Assembly: GCF_014839805.1 (NCBI RefSeq)
Contig: NC_051120.1
Span: 11,656,001-11,720,000 of the forward strand
Direction of reading: 5' to 3'
Length of the DNA stretch: 64,000 bases
DNA from: Manduca sexta
Lineage: Eukaryota; Arthropoda; Insecta; Lepidoptera; Sphingidae
Shown: piece by piece, positions 12,797 through 26,780 of the stretch
Layout: the number at the start of each line of letters is the position of its first letter
Numbering within the stretch: the stretch's first letter is position 1
Made by a program: the position numbers and the translations under genes
Notes under the pieces: generated by a model
Seen by the model: the letters and a program-made list of their open reading frames with translations, nothing else
Database searches by the model: none
Told to the model about the DNA's origin: nothing

Positions 12797-13237
12797 AAGA
12801 TAGTCCAATATCTTGGCACCAGCGGCTGTTACGTTGGAATTACATTATTCAACATCAGTCATCTCAGTGTGGAATCCCTTTGCATTATATTATATCTCTC
12901 TGCTTTTATCACATTCTGATTTTGGGTTAGCGCGATACATTTTTAAAATATTGGGAATGGGTACGTGCTTATTCCAATATGACATATTTCGAAAAAACTG
13001 TTTAAAAGCAAATACACCAAATCTCTAAAGGATTTAAGTGGAAAACAATAACAGACAACAATACGTTGTCGGTGAAAGTGCCCCGTGACCCGAGCTCTCG
13101 CTGAAGGATGCCGATATGGTTCTCATACGAAAGTGAATGTAGACGATTATGCGAAAACTTAGGCCATTACAACATCCTAGGTGTTGTAAGCGAAAGTCTA
13201 GGTACATCTGCATTTTCTATTGGTTTGAGTTGACTTA

Positions 13238-13533
13238 ATAAAAATATCAGCTTTGTTTCATATACTGTCTTACTGCTGGATACGTTCCATTTTTCATACT
13301 GAGAGGGATTTCGCCTTATTTCACCACGCTAGACTCACATAAAACATTTATGGAGAACTTCTTAGGTATGCAGGTTTCCTGACTATGTTTTCCTTCACCG
13401 TTAAAACAAGTGATAATTCACAAAGAATAATCACATAATTAAAAAAGTCAGAGGTGCGTGCTTTTGGCTTGTGATCCTGTGGACACTCGTCTTAGCAATC
13501 CATTCTACTCACGATTAGGCTATCGCCGCTGAA
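13238..13533 (-). mobile_element. SINE family B, diverged, inverted
   Basis: Covers both ends of the 5133 family, from atatcagctttg to tatcgccgct, with many substitutions and small gaps. An old copy. Confidence 0.65.
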
Positions 13534-15837
13534 TTGACTTTTACTTCAGGGTATTAAGGTATTGAGGTACTTAAGTGGAGATCTATGTTCAGCAATGGAT
13601 TTCATATGAGGTCAGCTTCAAATATTTTTTTAAACATCTTAAAAACGAGACGAGGAAGCAGCTCTTTTCATGGTAAGCATCAAGGTTATAAGGATCATGG
13701 TCCCAATAGATTATCATGTCCATGTAGCGTTTTGTAATTGAATTCTTGGTTGATATACTACTGCTTACGAATAAGGATGATTTGCATAAAAAAGTCGTTG
13801 AAAAAAAGGTGACAATTGTGTAGTAAAATTCAATAACAGACAATACTCCTTCGATACCTATAAATAGCACGTAAATTCTTAAAACCATTTAAAGAATTAG
13901 CGTAAACAAATTTGTCACTACTAGATAAAATGTAAAAGCGAGTAAAACCCGAAGATAGCCGTTTCCTTCCACGTAAACTATTTGAATCATTAGTTCTCCG
14001 TGCGTCACATTTGCGAGCATTTCGTAACTCTTTTTTGGTAATAATGGCGTCCATTTTAAGGAATTGAGGGCTATGTGCAATTGATTTTCTATTTTCCATT
14101 TCTGACTTGAGTGAGTCGTAGTAGAAAACGAAGTAAAAGAGCAGGACGTTAGCATATCAGGATGAGGGCGTGGATGACTTATGTCTAGTTTTTTATGTCG
14201 CTAGAGTTAGCGCCAGGGTTTATAGAAGTCATTTTGATAACGTATGAGTCAAGTAGCTGTCCCTCTACCTGATGACGTTGGCGTCAAATATTACTAAAAA
14301 CTAATAATGAAGTTAAAGGCAAACATACAAATATTATTTTATGTTCTCTTTAGAGATACCTTTGTTTTATCCTATTCCGCTGAAAACACGAGTTGCGCTG
14401 TCTCTATATGAGTGTTGAGTTCAGAAGAATGCTTTTAACTTTTAGTTTCGATCCCCAACAACGTTTCACAGCTGCCAACGTCCAGCAAATTTATCTCCAC
14501 GATCAAGTCCGGATCTCAAATCAATATGTCGATCGTAAATTAATTACCGCATGGCCGGCACACGACCGCTGCGCACGCGCATCCTTGAATCGCTTGCGCC
14601 ACACTTATTACTGTTACTTGACATCACGAGGTGGACAGTGCTAATCCTCCAGTGACCCAGTTTACATAATCGCTTGGGAGTGGACCGCTCCTAGTAACCC
14701 CTTTGTTGTGAAATGATTTTTTTTCTAGCGCGTACATTAAATGTTATGGGAAACAGTTCAATCATTTATTCTGCTTTTATGATCACTTATAATATAGTCC
14801 ACCTCTAGTTTGTTATCTCTTGGATGAGAAGAAGTCCATCCCTTTCGGATGCGTTATTTTCGGTATTCTGATCTTCATTAGTATTGAATTTAAAAAAATG
14901 TTATTAAGCAGCGCTGCAACCATATTTTGGACAAGCCTAAGTTCAGTTGAGGACTTCCGAAAGCTGAAGATGATGATGATGAATTTGGTAATCTACGTAT
15001 TAGAGTTGAAAAAAAAACACGTAAATTGACATTTGTTGACAGTAGGTAGCCAGTAGATATTATACAACATCAAGTGACCCACTTCCTCTTTGCCGAATTC
15101 CATTTAAAACTGACCTCTCCACCTTCCGCTGATATGGAAGGAATGTGCCTTGACGTCCGTATGACACATCGCGAATTGATAGTTTTAGTTATGGAGACTG
15201 TTTGGTCACAACGGCGCATTGTCTGAAAATACGTGACGACAGCTGATGCGCAGGGCTGGCTAAGGAATCGACTTTTTAATGAGCCGCAAAGCTGGATAAA
15301 GGGTCCAACTTTAAATTCCAAAAAAAAAAAATGTAATAAGTGAGGTTTGCCTTTTTAATAGTCTCTTATGTCCTAAAGCTGCTGAAAGGATTGCAAATTT
15401 GAATTTAAAACAATGCGAAGTAAAGAAGAATAGAGTATAAACCAACTCTTGTTTTTTAATTAGTTCATAATGTCTCACTACTGGGGAAATGTTTCCAAGA
15501 TTCAAATGACTGAAGATAATTTACCGGAAGCACAATAAATATCTCTCCTTCCTTGATCTCAATAGCTATCCAACCAGAATAAATAAAGCGTAATTCGGAA
15601 TAATGAGGCTTTCTATTAACGCAAAATAGTTATTGAGATTACCTACCCTCCATACTTCATTCACATTATTAAAACATCAATGTTTGAAAGGTAATTGTCT
15701 AAACGACAAATATACCGAAAATTAGTTTATACAATATACATATTTGGGAATGCTAGACTTTTCTACATCATTTGATCTAGGTTTTCCATCTCTAGGACGA
15801 TTTTTAAATTGTTCTTGATTTTCATAAATAGCTTAAT

Positions 15838-15970
15838 TGTCAACAAAGTGACCCCGTTGCACTTAATAGTGAGTGGAGTGGGGTCCAATAGAATGTCGAC
15901 TGACGAGAGATGATTATCTATCGACAGTCGACACAATTATGCCTATTGGAACTGGATATACACAGCCTTT
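15838..15970 (+). repeat. Family D repeat, partial
   Basis: Contains agaatgtcgactgacgagag, cgacacaattatgcc and ggatatacacag, as in the 2345 copy. Confidence 0.55.
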
Positions 15971-16394
15971 TTTAGTGAAAATAAAAAAACCATTCAAACT
16001 ATTCAAAAAGGCTATTAAGTGCTCAGTAACCTTAGCGTCAACCCTGCAGGATGTGAGGCAGGAAGCGCGCACTTGAAGCGTCAGACGACGACTCATGCAG
16101 ACGGATGTTCTAAAGACCTATACTGTCAAATTAATTATAGATAAATGCTTCAATTTATAAGGGTCACTGTCACGTACATGATAGTGAGGAGAATGTTTAT
16201 TTCACCTTATTTTTCCGTAGGTAGGTAAGGACGTATCCTTCAAATTATCCGTCAGTTAATTGTGTATATTCTTTGGAAGTATTGAGAAGCTTTGAAATCT
16301 GTATTAGCAGTGTGATATTGTGATTAAGGCTCTATACTGGCACATTGTATCCGACATAAAATTGCTCCCTAATAGTAGCTGGTTGTGAGTTATA

Positions 16395-16570
16395 TTTTAT
16401 ATCTGCACGGATAGCGACCACCGTATACTAGGTGTTAAAACCCGCCATAATGGTCCACGTATGTGTGGCGTTCCGGGGTGAGCCTGTATATCCAGTTCTA
16501 ATAGGCCGGCATAATTGTGTCGAGGGGTAATCATTTCTCGTCTGGCGACCTGGACCCTATTCCATTTACC
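16395..16570 (-). repeat. Family D repeat, inverted
   Basis: Contains actaggtgttaaaacccgcc, gtatatccagttctaatagg and ccggcataattgtgtcgag, the reverse of the 2345 copy. Confidence 0.55.
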
Positions 16571-17699
16571 ATACCTATGCCTACATATTTGGGGGTAAAA
16601 GACGCACGCGAGCGCGCGTGTGTGTGTGTTTCCTGTTCTCAAAGCAATCTTTTTATCAGAATTATAAGCACAAATCATTTGAAGTCTTATCTGCTAACGA
16701 CATTGAACTTAAATCCCATTTGAATATTATGAAAGATAAGTAATTCTCATCAAATGTTATTAGATATTAGGCAAGATTCAAATATATTAAAAATATTTAT
16801 TAGGAAAATAAATTTCAACATAATAAATCTGAATAAAAAAGTTCCCAAACATAGTCGTATTATATTTTAGACTTATTAATGTCAAAACATACTACTTACT
16901 AGACATACATTATAATTATTTAGCATCACAAATCACGATTTTTTCCCTTTGAAGTATATCACACCCAAATTTCAGTATGAAATAAATGGTACTATATGGG
17001 TCACAATATAATGAATAGGCAACCTAGTGCCATTTATTTGGCACACTTCGAGACTCCATTATTACAGTACAGCAGTACAGTAAAAAATAGGACAAATTAA
17101 AAACCTTTATTAATCAAATTCGGCTTTAAACTGCTAAAAATAATATTGTCAACCCTGCGTAAACGGTCAAACGAAGCCCGCGCACTTGAATGACATGTCA
17201 TTCAATTCCAATATGGCGTGCTGATGTCAAATTTTGTCGCCTATTGTAATAAACAAAGCCTCATATCCACTGCTGTAACAAGTAAACATTGATTTAGATA
17301 ATGCTGCACATGTTTTACAGTGATTCGACTAATTTTAGTAATATTTATAGCATATTATCTTATCGCTTGCTAAAATTATATCGTCTTAATGATCTCTTAG
17401 TTGGAAATATTTATATTTAACTGCGCATAAATATTAATAACTTTATCTACGACGGCACGCTTCAAAATATAAATGGATCCAAATAAATCTCTTTCATGTC
17501 AACGAAGGACAAATCTAAAATCAATGGTAATATTGCATTAAAATTAATTAATGCAAATCTTGTTGTGTACCCCATAATGTGGTGTAGAGTGGGTGGATAG
17601 ATTGATGTTTTATGTGATTTTATTCATGTCATTGTCATTGCTATTCAAAGTAAACGGTACAGATCAATAATCTATGTCAGTCCGCAGATTGACGTACAT

Positions 17700-17944
17700 G
17701 ACACACACACACACTAACTTTTGTCCCGATGGTGTAAGCAGAAGCGATACTAGTGCACCCACTTTTCGCCATGTGTATTCAGTCCCATGATGTGATAGAA
17801 AGCGAGTCTATCGCCCATACAAATTCCAAACTCCGAGCTGATACTGAGTAGAAAAACCCAATATTATTTTCTTTAACCCGAGGATGGAACCCGAGACCTC
17901 AGCATTGCAGTCGTACTATAATATAGCTACGCCACTGAGGCAGT
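17700..17944 (-). mobile_element. SINE family A, inverted, with (AC)n tail
   Basis: Reverse-complement match ending in the tRNA-like head (acgccactgaggcagt). The 3' tail is an (AC)n microsatellite at 17700-17713, the complement of the (TG)n tail in the 60055 copy. Confidence 0.75.
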
Positions 17945-18354
17945 TTAAGACAGTAAATGCATATTATAGTTACTCTTTTCTTTAATTATTTATTTGAGAG
18001 CTTGACTTTTGTATTTAGTCGCCTTATATTATATTTGACGGCAAGCGTTTACATTTGTAATGATGCTTGTAATAAATAAAATTGTTCATCTCTATTCAGT
18101 CGGATTATAATTTATTTGACATATTAATTAACTGACGCCCAAAACCTATACTTTTTCTATGCTAGCCCATTTCTCATACCAGCAGGACACAGGAAGCACG
18201 ACTCACGGCGGACGCGGCGACCAGCGCCGAATTAATTGATACATGTTTTAATTTATTTATTGAGGTCACGGCTGCCGCTCGATGGATGCCCAATTTAATA
18301 AAACAATTGACGGTAACCAATTAATACATGATGGACGGTTATAGTTTTAATTTT

Positions 18355-18480
18355 TTTTTATCAAGTGCCTCACTTGATGGTCAATGAAGAGATGGCCAAA
18401 AACATATTGACCGGCAAGAGATAAGCATCCCCGGATGATCGGCATAGTTATGCCGGCCTGCTTAATTGCTTTTACACGCT
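18355..18480 (+). repeat. Family D repeat, diverged
   Basis: Contains accggcaagagataagcatc and agttatgccggcctgctt. Lower similarity than the other copies. Confidence 0.4.
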
Positions 18481-19934
18481 CCAATGGAAGTTGTAGGAAG
18501 TTGGGAACACCTATACTGGCAAGTTCCGCAGCTTAATGGTGTGGTAGAAATATAAATGACTGAACTGGGATGAGAGACCACGTAAATAAAACAAAAATAT
18601 AGAATTAGTTTTGTTGTAATATAAATTAATGACGAAAAATCCGCTCGTCTGATGATAAACGATACGACTATTGATATACGAGTTAATATATGTAACAGTA
18701 ACAATATAGTTCGCTCCTCACTCTGAGATGTACTAAGTCAAGTCTATTATGATCATCATCCGGTAACACTAGAAAAGTCAGGGATGATTCGACCTTAAGG
18801 AAAAGGGATAGAGATTAGAGAAAGGGGGAGGACTGGCCATAGCTACGAATATCGCCCTTATAGACGTAAGGCATTAGTAAGCTCTCACTTCATATTCGTA
18901 TTCTGTGAGACAGAGGCAATAGCTCAGTGTAGTCTACTTAATAGATTGTAGACCAATGTCTACTTGGTTTAAAAATAAAGTTATTTATATTTACCTGTTA
19001 CTAATAAAATTAATTACATCTGCTATTTTATAAAATATGCGATACTAACTCTCTGTCTACATGTTACGATTTCAAAACGAAATCAATGGATGAAACAGAG
19101 TATGCTTGATCCTCAAAAAAGGATATAAGCTACTTGTTTATATTATTCCTATATGAACTCCACCCGGGCGAAACCGCAGATTCGTCCATTTGTCCATATG
19201 ATGACTACCGTTTCAATTCAACAATAGCTATAAAATCAACACCCTGTATAAGTATATTTAGTGCTTTTAAATCATTGTACGGTACAAATAAATTAACGTT
19301 GATTATTGTTAATTTGCATTGCGCATGCGCAGCGGCGCAATCTATTAAATTTCCATATGGTAACTGACCATACCCATATACGTTAACGTTTAATATTAAT
19401 ATTACTGCGTGTTGAGAGAAACAATGAATCGGGAATTATTATTAAAGTATGGTTGAGTATATTAAAGTGTAGTTAACGTAAGCGGAAAGTTGTGATACTT
19501 ATTTTTTTATTGGAATTGAATGACGAGACCAGCATATCGTTTGTTTAATGTGCACGAATAGCAGCAACACCATAAAGAACTTTGAAATACACAGTACTGC
19601 GTGGCCCTCCACTGCGCTCGTCACTTTTAGATAGTCGATGTTAAGTCTTGTAAGCTCCAGTATACCCTGCTTACAATATTCTTCAAACCGGAACGCATTG
19701 CTGATTAGCGGCACAAATAGACAATGCGGTGGTATCTAGTATCTACCCAGCGACATACGAAAGACTTACCATAGTTAGTAGTTTCAAAGATTATCGCGTT
19801 CAAACAAATTCTAATAATTTGCAATATTATTAGGTACTTATAGGTAATTCAAAATGTCTAGTACAATTGGCTCCAATGAATTTTTAAATCCAAACGCAGC
19901 CCTGACATTAATTAGGCAGGAGTAAACAAACCCG

Positions 19935-20085
19935 TAGTACGTACGGATCATTCGGTATATCCGGTTCTAACAGGCCGGCATAATTGTGTCGACTGTCGAG
20001 GGGTAATCATCTCTCGAGACGACATTCTATTGGACCTTCACTTACCATCAGGTACCGTGAGGTTACTTTGCCTTGCACATATAAA
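19935..20085 (-). repeat. Family D repeat, inverted
   Basis: Contains atccggttctaacaggccgg, cataattgtgtcgactgtcg and aggggtaatcatctctcg. Confidence 0.55.
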
Positions 20086-23000
20086 AAAACGTACATAGAC
20101 GCAGGTACCTATTCACATACGATAGTCCTACTGACAGTCCAATCGACCCAATTTATAACTTCAACACGACTGTATCAAAAGCAAGAATATGCGATGGCTT
20201 AGAACGATAATGCGTGTAGGGCAGCTGGCGCCATGACCAAATACAGCGGACCTTGCTGGAAGGTCGGTCTGGCGTTCATTCATGTACTAATCTTTGGATA
20301 TCAATATGATCGCTGTACTATATTGTATGGTTATTATTTTAGTCGAAGATAGGTTTCATTAAAATAATGAGAGTCAGTGGTGAAGCATTCATGTAGGTAA
20401 TCTGATTTCTGCGGACTAACCTTTAATTTATGTATTATCATTAGAATGAATTGCAAACCGTATTTATGCATATTAGTATCTATATGGTGCTTCGGATTGC
20501 GTTCGGAAAATTCGCCACATTGTCAGATTTAATTTTATGAGTGTAGGGCACTTTAATTCCGCCGCCCCATGTAGGTAGGTTAAATATGTATGTATGTATG
20601 TAGCTTTCTAAAATATTTAATAATTTTCTATTTGTTTGTATTGTGGAAGGCACTAAAGTTAAATAAACGAATGATTAATTAAATCGAGTAAGCGTCCTCT
20701 GAAATCTGTCGCCCATAGGCCACGGCCTATACGGCCTATTTACAAATCCAGGACTGCTTCGCCATTAGTAGGAGTAGTTTGTTTCCAAGCGTTCAAGATA
20801 GGGTTCCGCTCTTCACCATTCTTACTGAGTTGGTACTCTAGGTCTTTTTTTGACAGTGTTACTATCGAGATGACTTATATATACTTTTAATTATAGATTA
20901 ATAATATTGCTCAACTTAAAGTATGGTAGAATGATGTAGAATTTGTACCTACAGAATTACTAGGATTTCATGTGGCCTAAAATCTCAGTTTATAAAATTC
21001 CAGTAATACTTTTTAAGGCAATTACATGCTGCGAAAATACCAGGAAATCATAACATCGTTTTTTAAAATTACGTCACATTCTGTATCTACTCAATTGACG
21101 AGATAATGTAGTTAAAATTTGCTGTTTACCAAAATTATAAAATAAAATGCATTCACAATAAAACTGAATGTGATTTAGAATGTATTCTGTTGATAGCACC
21201 GATTAAATAGTATCATTATTTTCAACCAGATGTATTCCAAACACTTATCTCGTTCGAGAAAAACATGCAACAAAAACGAATACAACTAAATGATTATTCG
21301 TATGGGAACATCTAAAACAACAATAAGTTTTGGATGCTGTTGTAAATACCTTATAAGTTTCTTGAAGGCAGGCGTACATTTCGCGCCACTCGCCAGCTTG
21401 TATGAAGTTGTTGTTGTCCACCATAACCTCACAAATTTATCTATTCTCACCGAAAAAAACTTTTCACACACTTTAAACCATCACAAGAAATCATTTCACT
21501 AATTTATTTTGTATTTAAATGTTAAATATAACTCAAAAAATCATTAATAAACACAAATACCTACTTAAAATATATTACCGGCCTAATCAAAACAAATAAC
21601 TGGTGTTACCAGTTCCGAAACAAAATTATACTATAAAATTTCCCCTGAAAATGTGACAAACACTTTTTGATATGTAAAATTATAGTGCAATACATTACAA
21701 TAATTATAATAATGCAATTATAATTAAAGTAATACTAAAATCATCAGATATTCATAATCATTCAAAAGATTAATAATTTAAATAATGAATATTTTGCCGA
21801 AAAAATGCTACCATATTAGGAATAAGTTTACAGATTGGCAACCTCGAATTTTATACAATATGTATGAAAGCACAAGCCTGTATTATTTTTCACTACTGAT
21901 TGCTATAGAATCCTACTAGATTTTGGTGATATTCTATCCATGAGTGTGAAAGAGAAGGAAATATTGAGGTGTAAAGCCTCGTAAAACCCAACGAAAGTGA
22001 GAATGATGTATTTTGTGTGCGTGTTTGGTATTATGAACAAAATGTGTGTATACTGATACGGTGGTAGTGTGTGTTAAGGTGTTTGTCGGTGCGCTCGAGG
22101 CGTACCGATGCAGCGATACATAGCACGAGAATGTTTTATATTTTGAAGAAAATTGTTTTTTAATTACCGTAAAATTATGGTTAAGTAATTGTTCCATATT
22201 CGGTTTTGTGTAAGTACAATAGGTAAATAATTTTAGGGCAAGCCAGGCTTTTGGGCTTCTATAAAAGAACCGCCACCCTTATGGCCGTTAATTATGTTCA
22301 ATATTTCGCACCAAGTACTAGGAACTCAGAAGTTGGAGATACCGCGACGGTCTGGGGCCCAGCTCATTAATAAAGTTGTTCAACCTTGCGAATGTATATT
22401 TGACAGAGAGACAAACGTAGCTAGCGTGGGCAGCTAGCCGGTATGCCTCGTTCCTATGTTAGTAAGTCATTAACTGATGGCGATTTGATATCTTTTGGAA
22501 AAGTGCAGTTGGCGGAACTTCGGAAAATATATTAATACGTGCAGAAAAATCTTGTACGTTTTTTAATCATATTCCGTACAGAAGAGTTTGAGATATACTA
22601 GGATTACTGTTCATACAGAAAAAAAAACGCAAAAAAATAAAAATTATGTATGTTTAACTAATATATTAAATACGGTCGAATTTAGATCACTAGACGATTA
22701 CTACCTTGTCGTAAATATGTCGCGCAAATTATGGAATATAAATACGTTAAGTGAATCGTAAGTGTACAGGCTAGGCCTCTACCGACCCACTCAAGAATTA
22801 AAGCGTGAGTTTATGTACTATTTTAGAATAAACATAGATGTATATCTTGCCATTTCTGTTTCCGTTACAAACGCCTTGACTATTTACTGTGACATCCGCG
22901 TTCTTAACATATTATATGTTTCTTTTTATTCCTTCTCTTTATAGATAAATACCATTGCAGGATTTATGGCAACCGCGTCACTTTTATTTATGGTTAAGAT

Positions 23001-23964
23001 TTCTATATTTATTTATGGTAGAAATATTTATAAATAAATATGTACTGTGGATCTAAATAGACTGTAATGCGCACGGATTTCTTTTAATGGATTTGCATGA
23101 ATGTTCTAGACAATTTATTAATGGTACCGTATGGACTTAAATTGATTGCCTGCATTTTTATTTATATTTGCTGTATATATTTTAGTACGAAATATTAGAA
23201 GTGAATGTAAAATTTGCAACATAAATTTAAAAAAAAACGCAATTTAACGGTTTTAATGCCATATTGGATTTCTCTATGAATCTAAAGTAAATTTGTTTAC
23301 ACCTTTAGCATAAATGGACTGGCTAAATCAGGGTCCTTCTCTGATAGCTGAAGCGAAGTTAAAACTTGCTGCTGCGTTTAGACGTATAAACTAGCATCTT
23401 CAATTCTTGCCTAATCACTATTCCTTTTTTTTTTGAGGTATCCATTATACATTTGACATTATTAACATTGCCATCATCTTATTTATATAATAAGAAAATA
23501 AACGTGCCGCCTTTATCGTGACCTTTAGGGATCATAACTGATGGTTTTCCGGGCAAAGATAACGTTTGCATCGGGACATCGTAAGTAGTGCCTGCTCGGC
23601 ATTGCTGTTCCTTGGCCATTCCCAATCCTTTCTCATTGTTTCTTGTTGGATAGGTTATATGCTATATTGCCAACGCTCAACCATAGTTTTGGTCCTTCGA
23701 GCCGAATAATAATAAAAAAATTACCTCAGATATTTTTACATCGCTGTCGCCTTCATCTTGTGGCAAACGCGTTCATACTTACCTTTATGTAAATCTGTTT
23801 AGTAAGGACGTCAGGCGGGCGGCGCGGCGGGCGACGGTAGATAAACCTGTAGAACGAACGCGAGCCTGTTTGGAAATACCGGCCTCCTGGTGAACTGGCC
23901 CGGAACATTCCAATGCTTTAAGGACTAATTTTGGCTGAGATTAAGCAAAATATTTTGAGCTTAC

Positions 23965-24260
23965 TTTACTTACTGGTGGTAGGTCTCTCATATGTGAGTT
24001 CGTCTGAGTAGGCACCACCGAAATGTCTTTCTGCCGCCAAGCAGCAGTGTGTAGTCACTGTTGTGTCGGTTTGAAGGACATTGTAGCCAGTGTAACTACT
24101 GGACACAATGAGATTTAACATGTCATGTCTCAGGATGGTGAGCGCGGTGGAATACCAAACATACTTTGTAATTCAAGGTATTGGATAGTGTATCTTAATG
24201 GGTGGTCGGATCGCTTACCAACAGGCAAACGGCAAGCTGGTCTCGTCGTTCAAAGCAATA
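23965..24260 (+). repeat. Interspersed repeat of another type
   Basis: Contains ctggtggtaggtctctcata, gtctgagtaggcaccaccga, atgtctttctgccgcc, ggtggtcggatcgcttacca and acaggcaaacggc. I associate this with a common lepidopteran non-coding repeat (memory, not searched). No second copy was noted in the window. Confidence 0.4.
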
Positions 24261-25424
24261 AAGAAACTTAAAATTAATCTGGTGTAAGTACTTATTAATA
24301 CGATCATAATTAATGTACTAAGAACTGAAGAACCATTCTGTAGACAGTCACGAAACTAGGTAACCAAGGGGGCAAGATTAAAAAAAAACCTTCCGGCCAG
24401 TATGTGTAACAACATCAGTGGCGCTAAAGACTGAACATTTTGTTGGTTAAAATGCTTTTTTAGGTTACATAGGGTGATGATCTAAAAATAATCACTGGTT
24501 AGGGCCTGGGGGACCCCTAATTTGCACCACTTAGCTCTACGGTTGCTAGGCTCCTGGTTGTAGATATATAAGTCTACATAATTAATCTAAGTCGAAATGT
24601 GTACAACGTGTCACATAAAAATTATTCACTTACCATTAAGTGCAGTTTGGTCACTTTGCCGTGCGCATATAAAAATGTTTCAGTGTGAAGCAAAAAAACA
24701 TCACATTTTCAATGATTTGAGAAAATTAAGCCTACCTTCTTAGAACTTCAAGGACTTTCTATATAACTTAGAATACTAAGCTATATCAGGTTAGACGGAC
24801 ACCAAAGCCTTATCTATTAATCAGCAGATCCGAAAACCTGGCAATCATTAATCAGCATAACTTTCAAAGACTATAGTACGAACCAATATCTATGTTTATA
24901 TGTCTATTCCACCTTTTTTATGTTATCAACACATTTTTTCGTACCCATCAAATACAGGATGCATTAATAACGAATTAATTAATTATAAAATCAACAAGGG
25001 TCAACAGAGGCACGTTTAGCGTTAAAAAACCAATAACTGTTGGACCTCCTATCAAAAATCTAAATTAAAGTTATACTAAGTTTAATTGCGTCCAGTTTCA
25101 CGAAGTGTCAACAAACGGCTATTTGAATAAATCATAAAACTTGTTTAGTCGTTTTATTGCGTGATACAATATACGTTACAATATTCAAACTATATAACGG
25201 TTATGTTCTAAGAATCATGACTTATTGATATATCCGTGTGTGGCATTATTTTGAATGAGGTTTTTACAGATTTTATCTTTGTTATCAGTGAAAACAACCA
25301 GCAAATATAAATTTCAATGGAATTTAAATAAAATATAGACAAAATGACCAGTTCTGAGAGGTGTTGCTGTTATTGTCGTTCCGCACCATTAAACGACCTC
25401 ATGGCTCGTCTCGTCATTTATGAA

Positions 25425-25700
25425 CTGTATAATCCAAAATACTTTGCTGGTGGTAGGATATTTGTATCCTATCAAAAGGCGACCACAGTACACGAGGTGT
25501 ATAACCCTCTGCAATGGCCTGCGTAACTATGTCGGGTTCTGGGATCAACTACTTAACTACAACTGTGTGTACTCGGTTTTGATTTGACCATAATTGTGTC
25601 AACAGGCGAGGGCTAATCTTCTCTTGACAGTCGATATTCTGGACCCACTCCGCTTACCTTCAGGTGCATTGTGGCACTACGCTGTACCGGAGGAAAATAC
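25425..25700 (-). repeat. Family D repeat, inverted, long copy
   Basis: From tgctggtggtaggatatttg through cctgcgtaactatgtcgggt to ccataattgtgtcaacaggc and a gcattgtggcactacgc end. The short ORF beginning MTSSERCCCYC near 25344 runs into this repeat and is not supported as a gene. Confidence 0.45.
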
Positions 25701-26624
25701 ACTTATATGAAACCAAATACCTTATGTCTCTTACATATTAGATATACACACGAATTTTATTTAATAAAGTAAATTTTACAAATTAATCACACAACAACAT
25801 ATTACATACATATTACTCTTAAACATAGCATACATATTACTCTTAAACTTAATCGAAGATGCCGCCACGGACCATGGCCATTGACCATATACACTACTTA
25901 GGATAAGCATACCATAATTATACTAACATCTTAATTATAAACTTCAACACCTGTTTTAATTCTAACGATTTGTCAATCCGATATCATCTTGACGATCCAT
26001 CACAATCGTCAGTCTAACAATGTCCGAATTGCGAAAGACAGTCTGTAGACCTTTGTTGTTATTAATGATGACCACGAGCTGGTCAAGGATCTCCAGAAGT
26101 CTTTGGATTTATCTGGACCCTTCCGTGATATTCGATTGTCTCATCATTATTGGCAAATTCAACGAGCTAAGTTGGTTTTCTTAGCTTCGTTAGCAAAAGA
26201 TATGATCCTATACGATTTTTTATACTCAATATTATTTTATATTTTATTTCTTCTTTCCCTCCAGCCCGAGCTGGCTTCTTGGTTACTTTATAGTCTTTCA
26301 TTTATTTTATGTCCAATATAACATGTCTGTAGTTATATAAGCAACTTTATTTTAGTAATAATTAAATATTCTCATGTACCTTGACTTATCATAAGCGCAA
26401 CTATGTTCGCCTACGCGATGAATAAAGCATTTTATTTATTTAATCAATACGATAGGTGTAAGAATCAGTAGCGAACGGTCTAAAAGCGGATTCCTATCGG
26501 CTTCCCTTTCGTAATATATGTAAGCAAACTATTAACATAAATGATATTAAATATTACCTAATAAATATTTTATATTCACAGCATAGCCCCTTAAAATTGA
26601 ATTATAATTTGATTAGTTTTAATA

Positions 26625-26780
26625 CAATGAAAACCGGTTATAGCGACATCCAAGGGACCACTGAATCTGGACGCTATATCCGCTAGTCGTTATAAACAAT
26701 ACGCTTTTTATATGCATTTATTTAAAGGGACCTTACTATTTAGACGTTATAACCGGAGTCATTATAACCGGTTTCCACTG
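26625..26780. repeat. MITE-like element with ACCGGTTATA terminal inverted repeats
   Basis: Left end CAATGAAAACCGGTTATAGC and right end (complement) CAGTGGAAACCGGTTATAAT form about 20-bp inverted termini of a 156-bp element. Inside, further inverted GTTATA blocks occur. A TA precedes the left end; the right flank is gTA, so a TA target is possible but not proven. The CAGTG start would suit a Tc1/mariner-pogo derivative. Confidence 0.6.

Noticed and set aside
13589..14155. Three overlapping minus-strand ORFs of 88-99 codons
   Set aside because: AT-rich frames without motifs, consistent splice sites or family resemblance; treated as chance.
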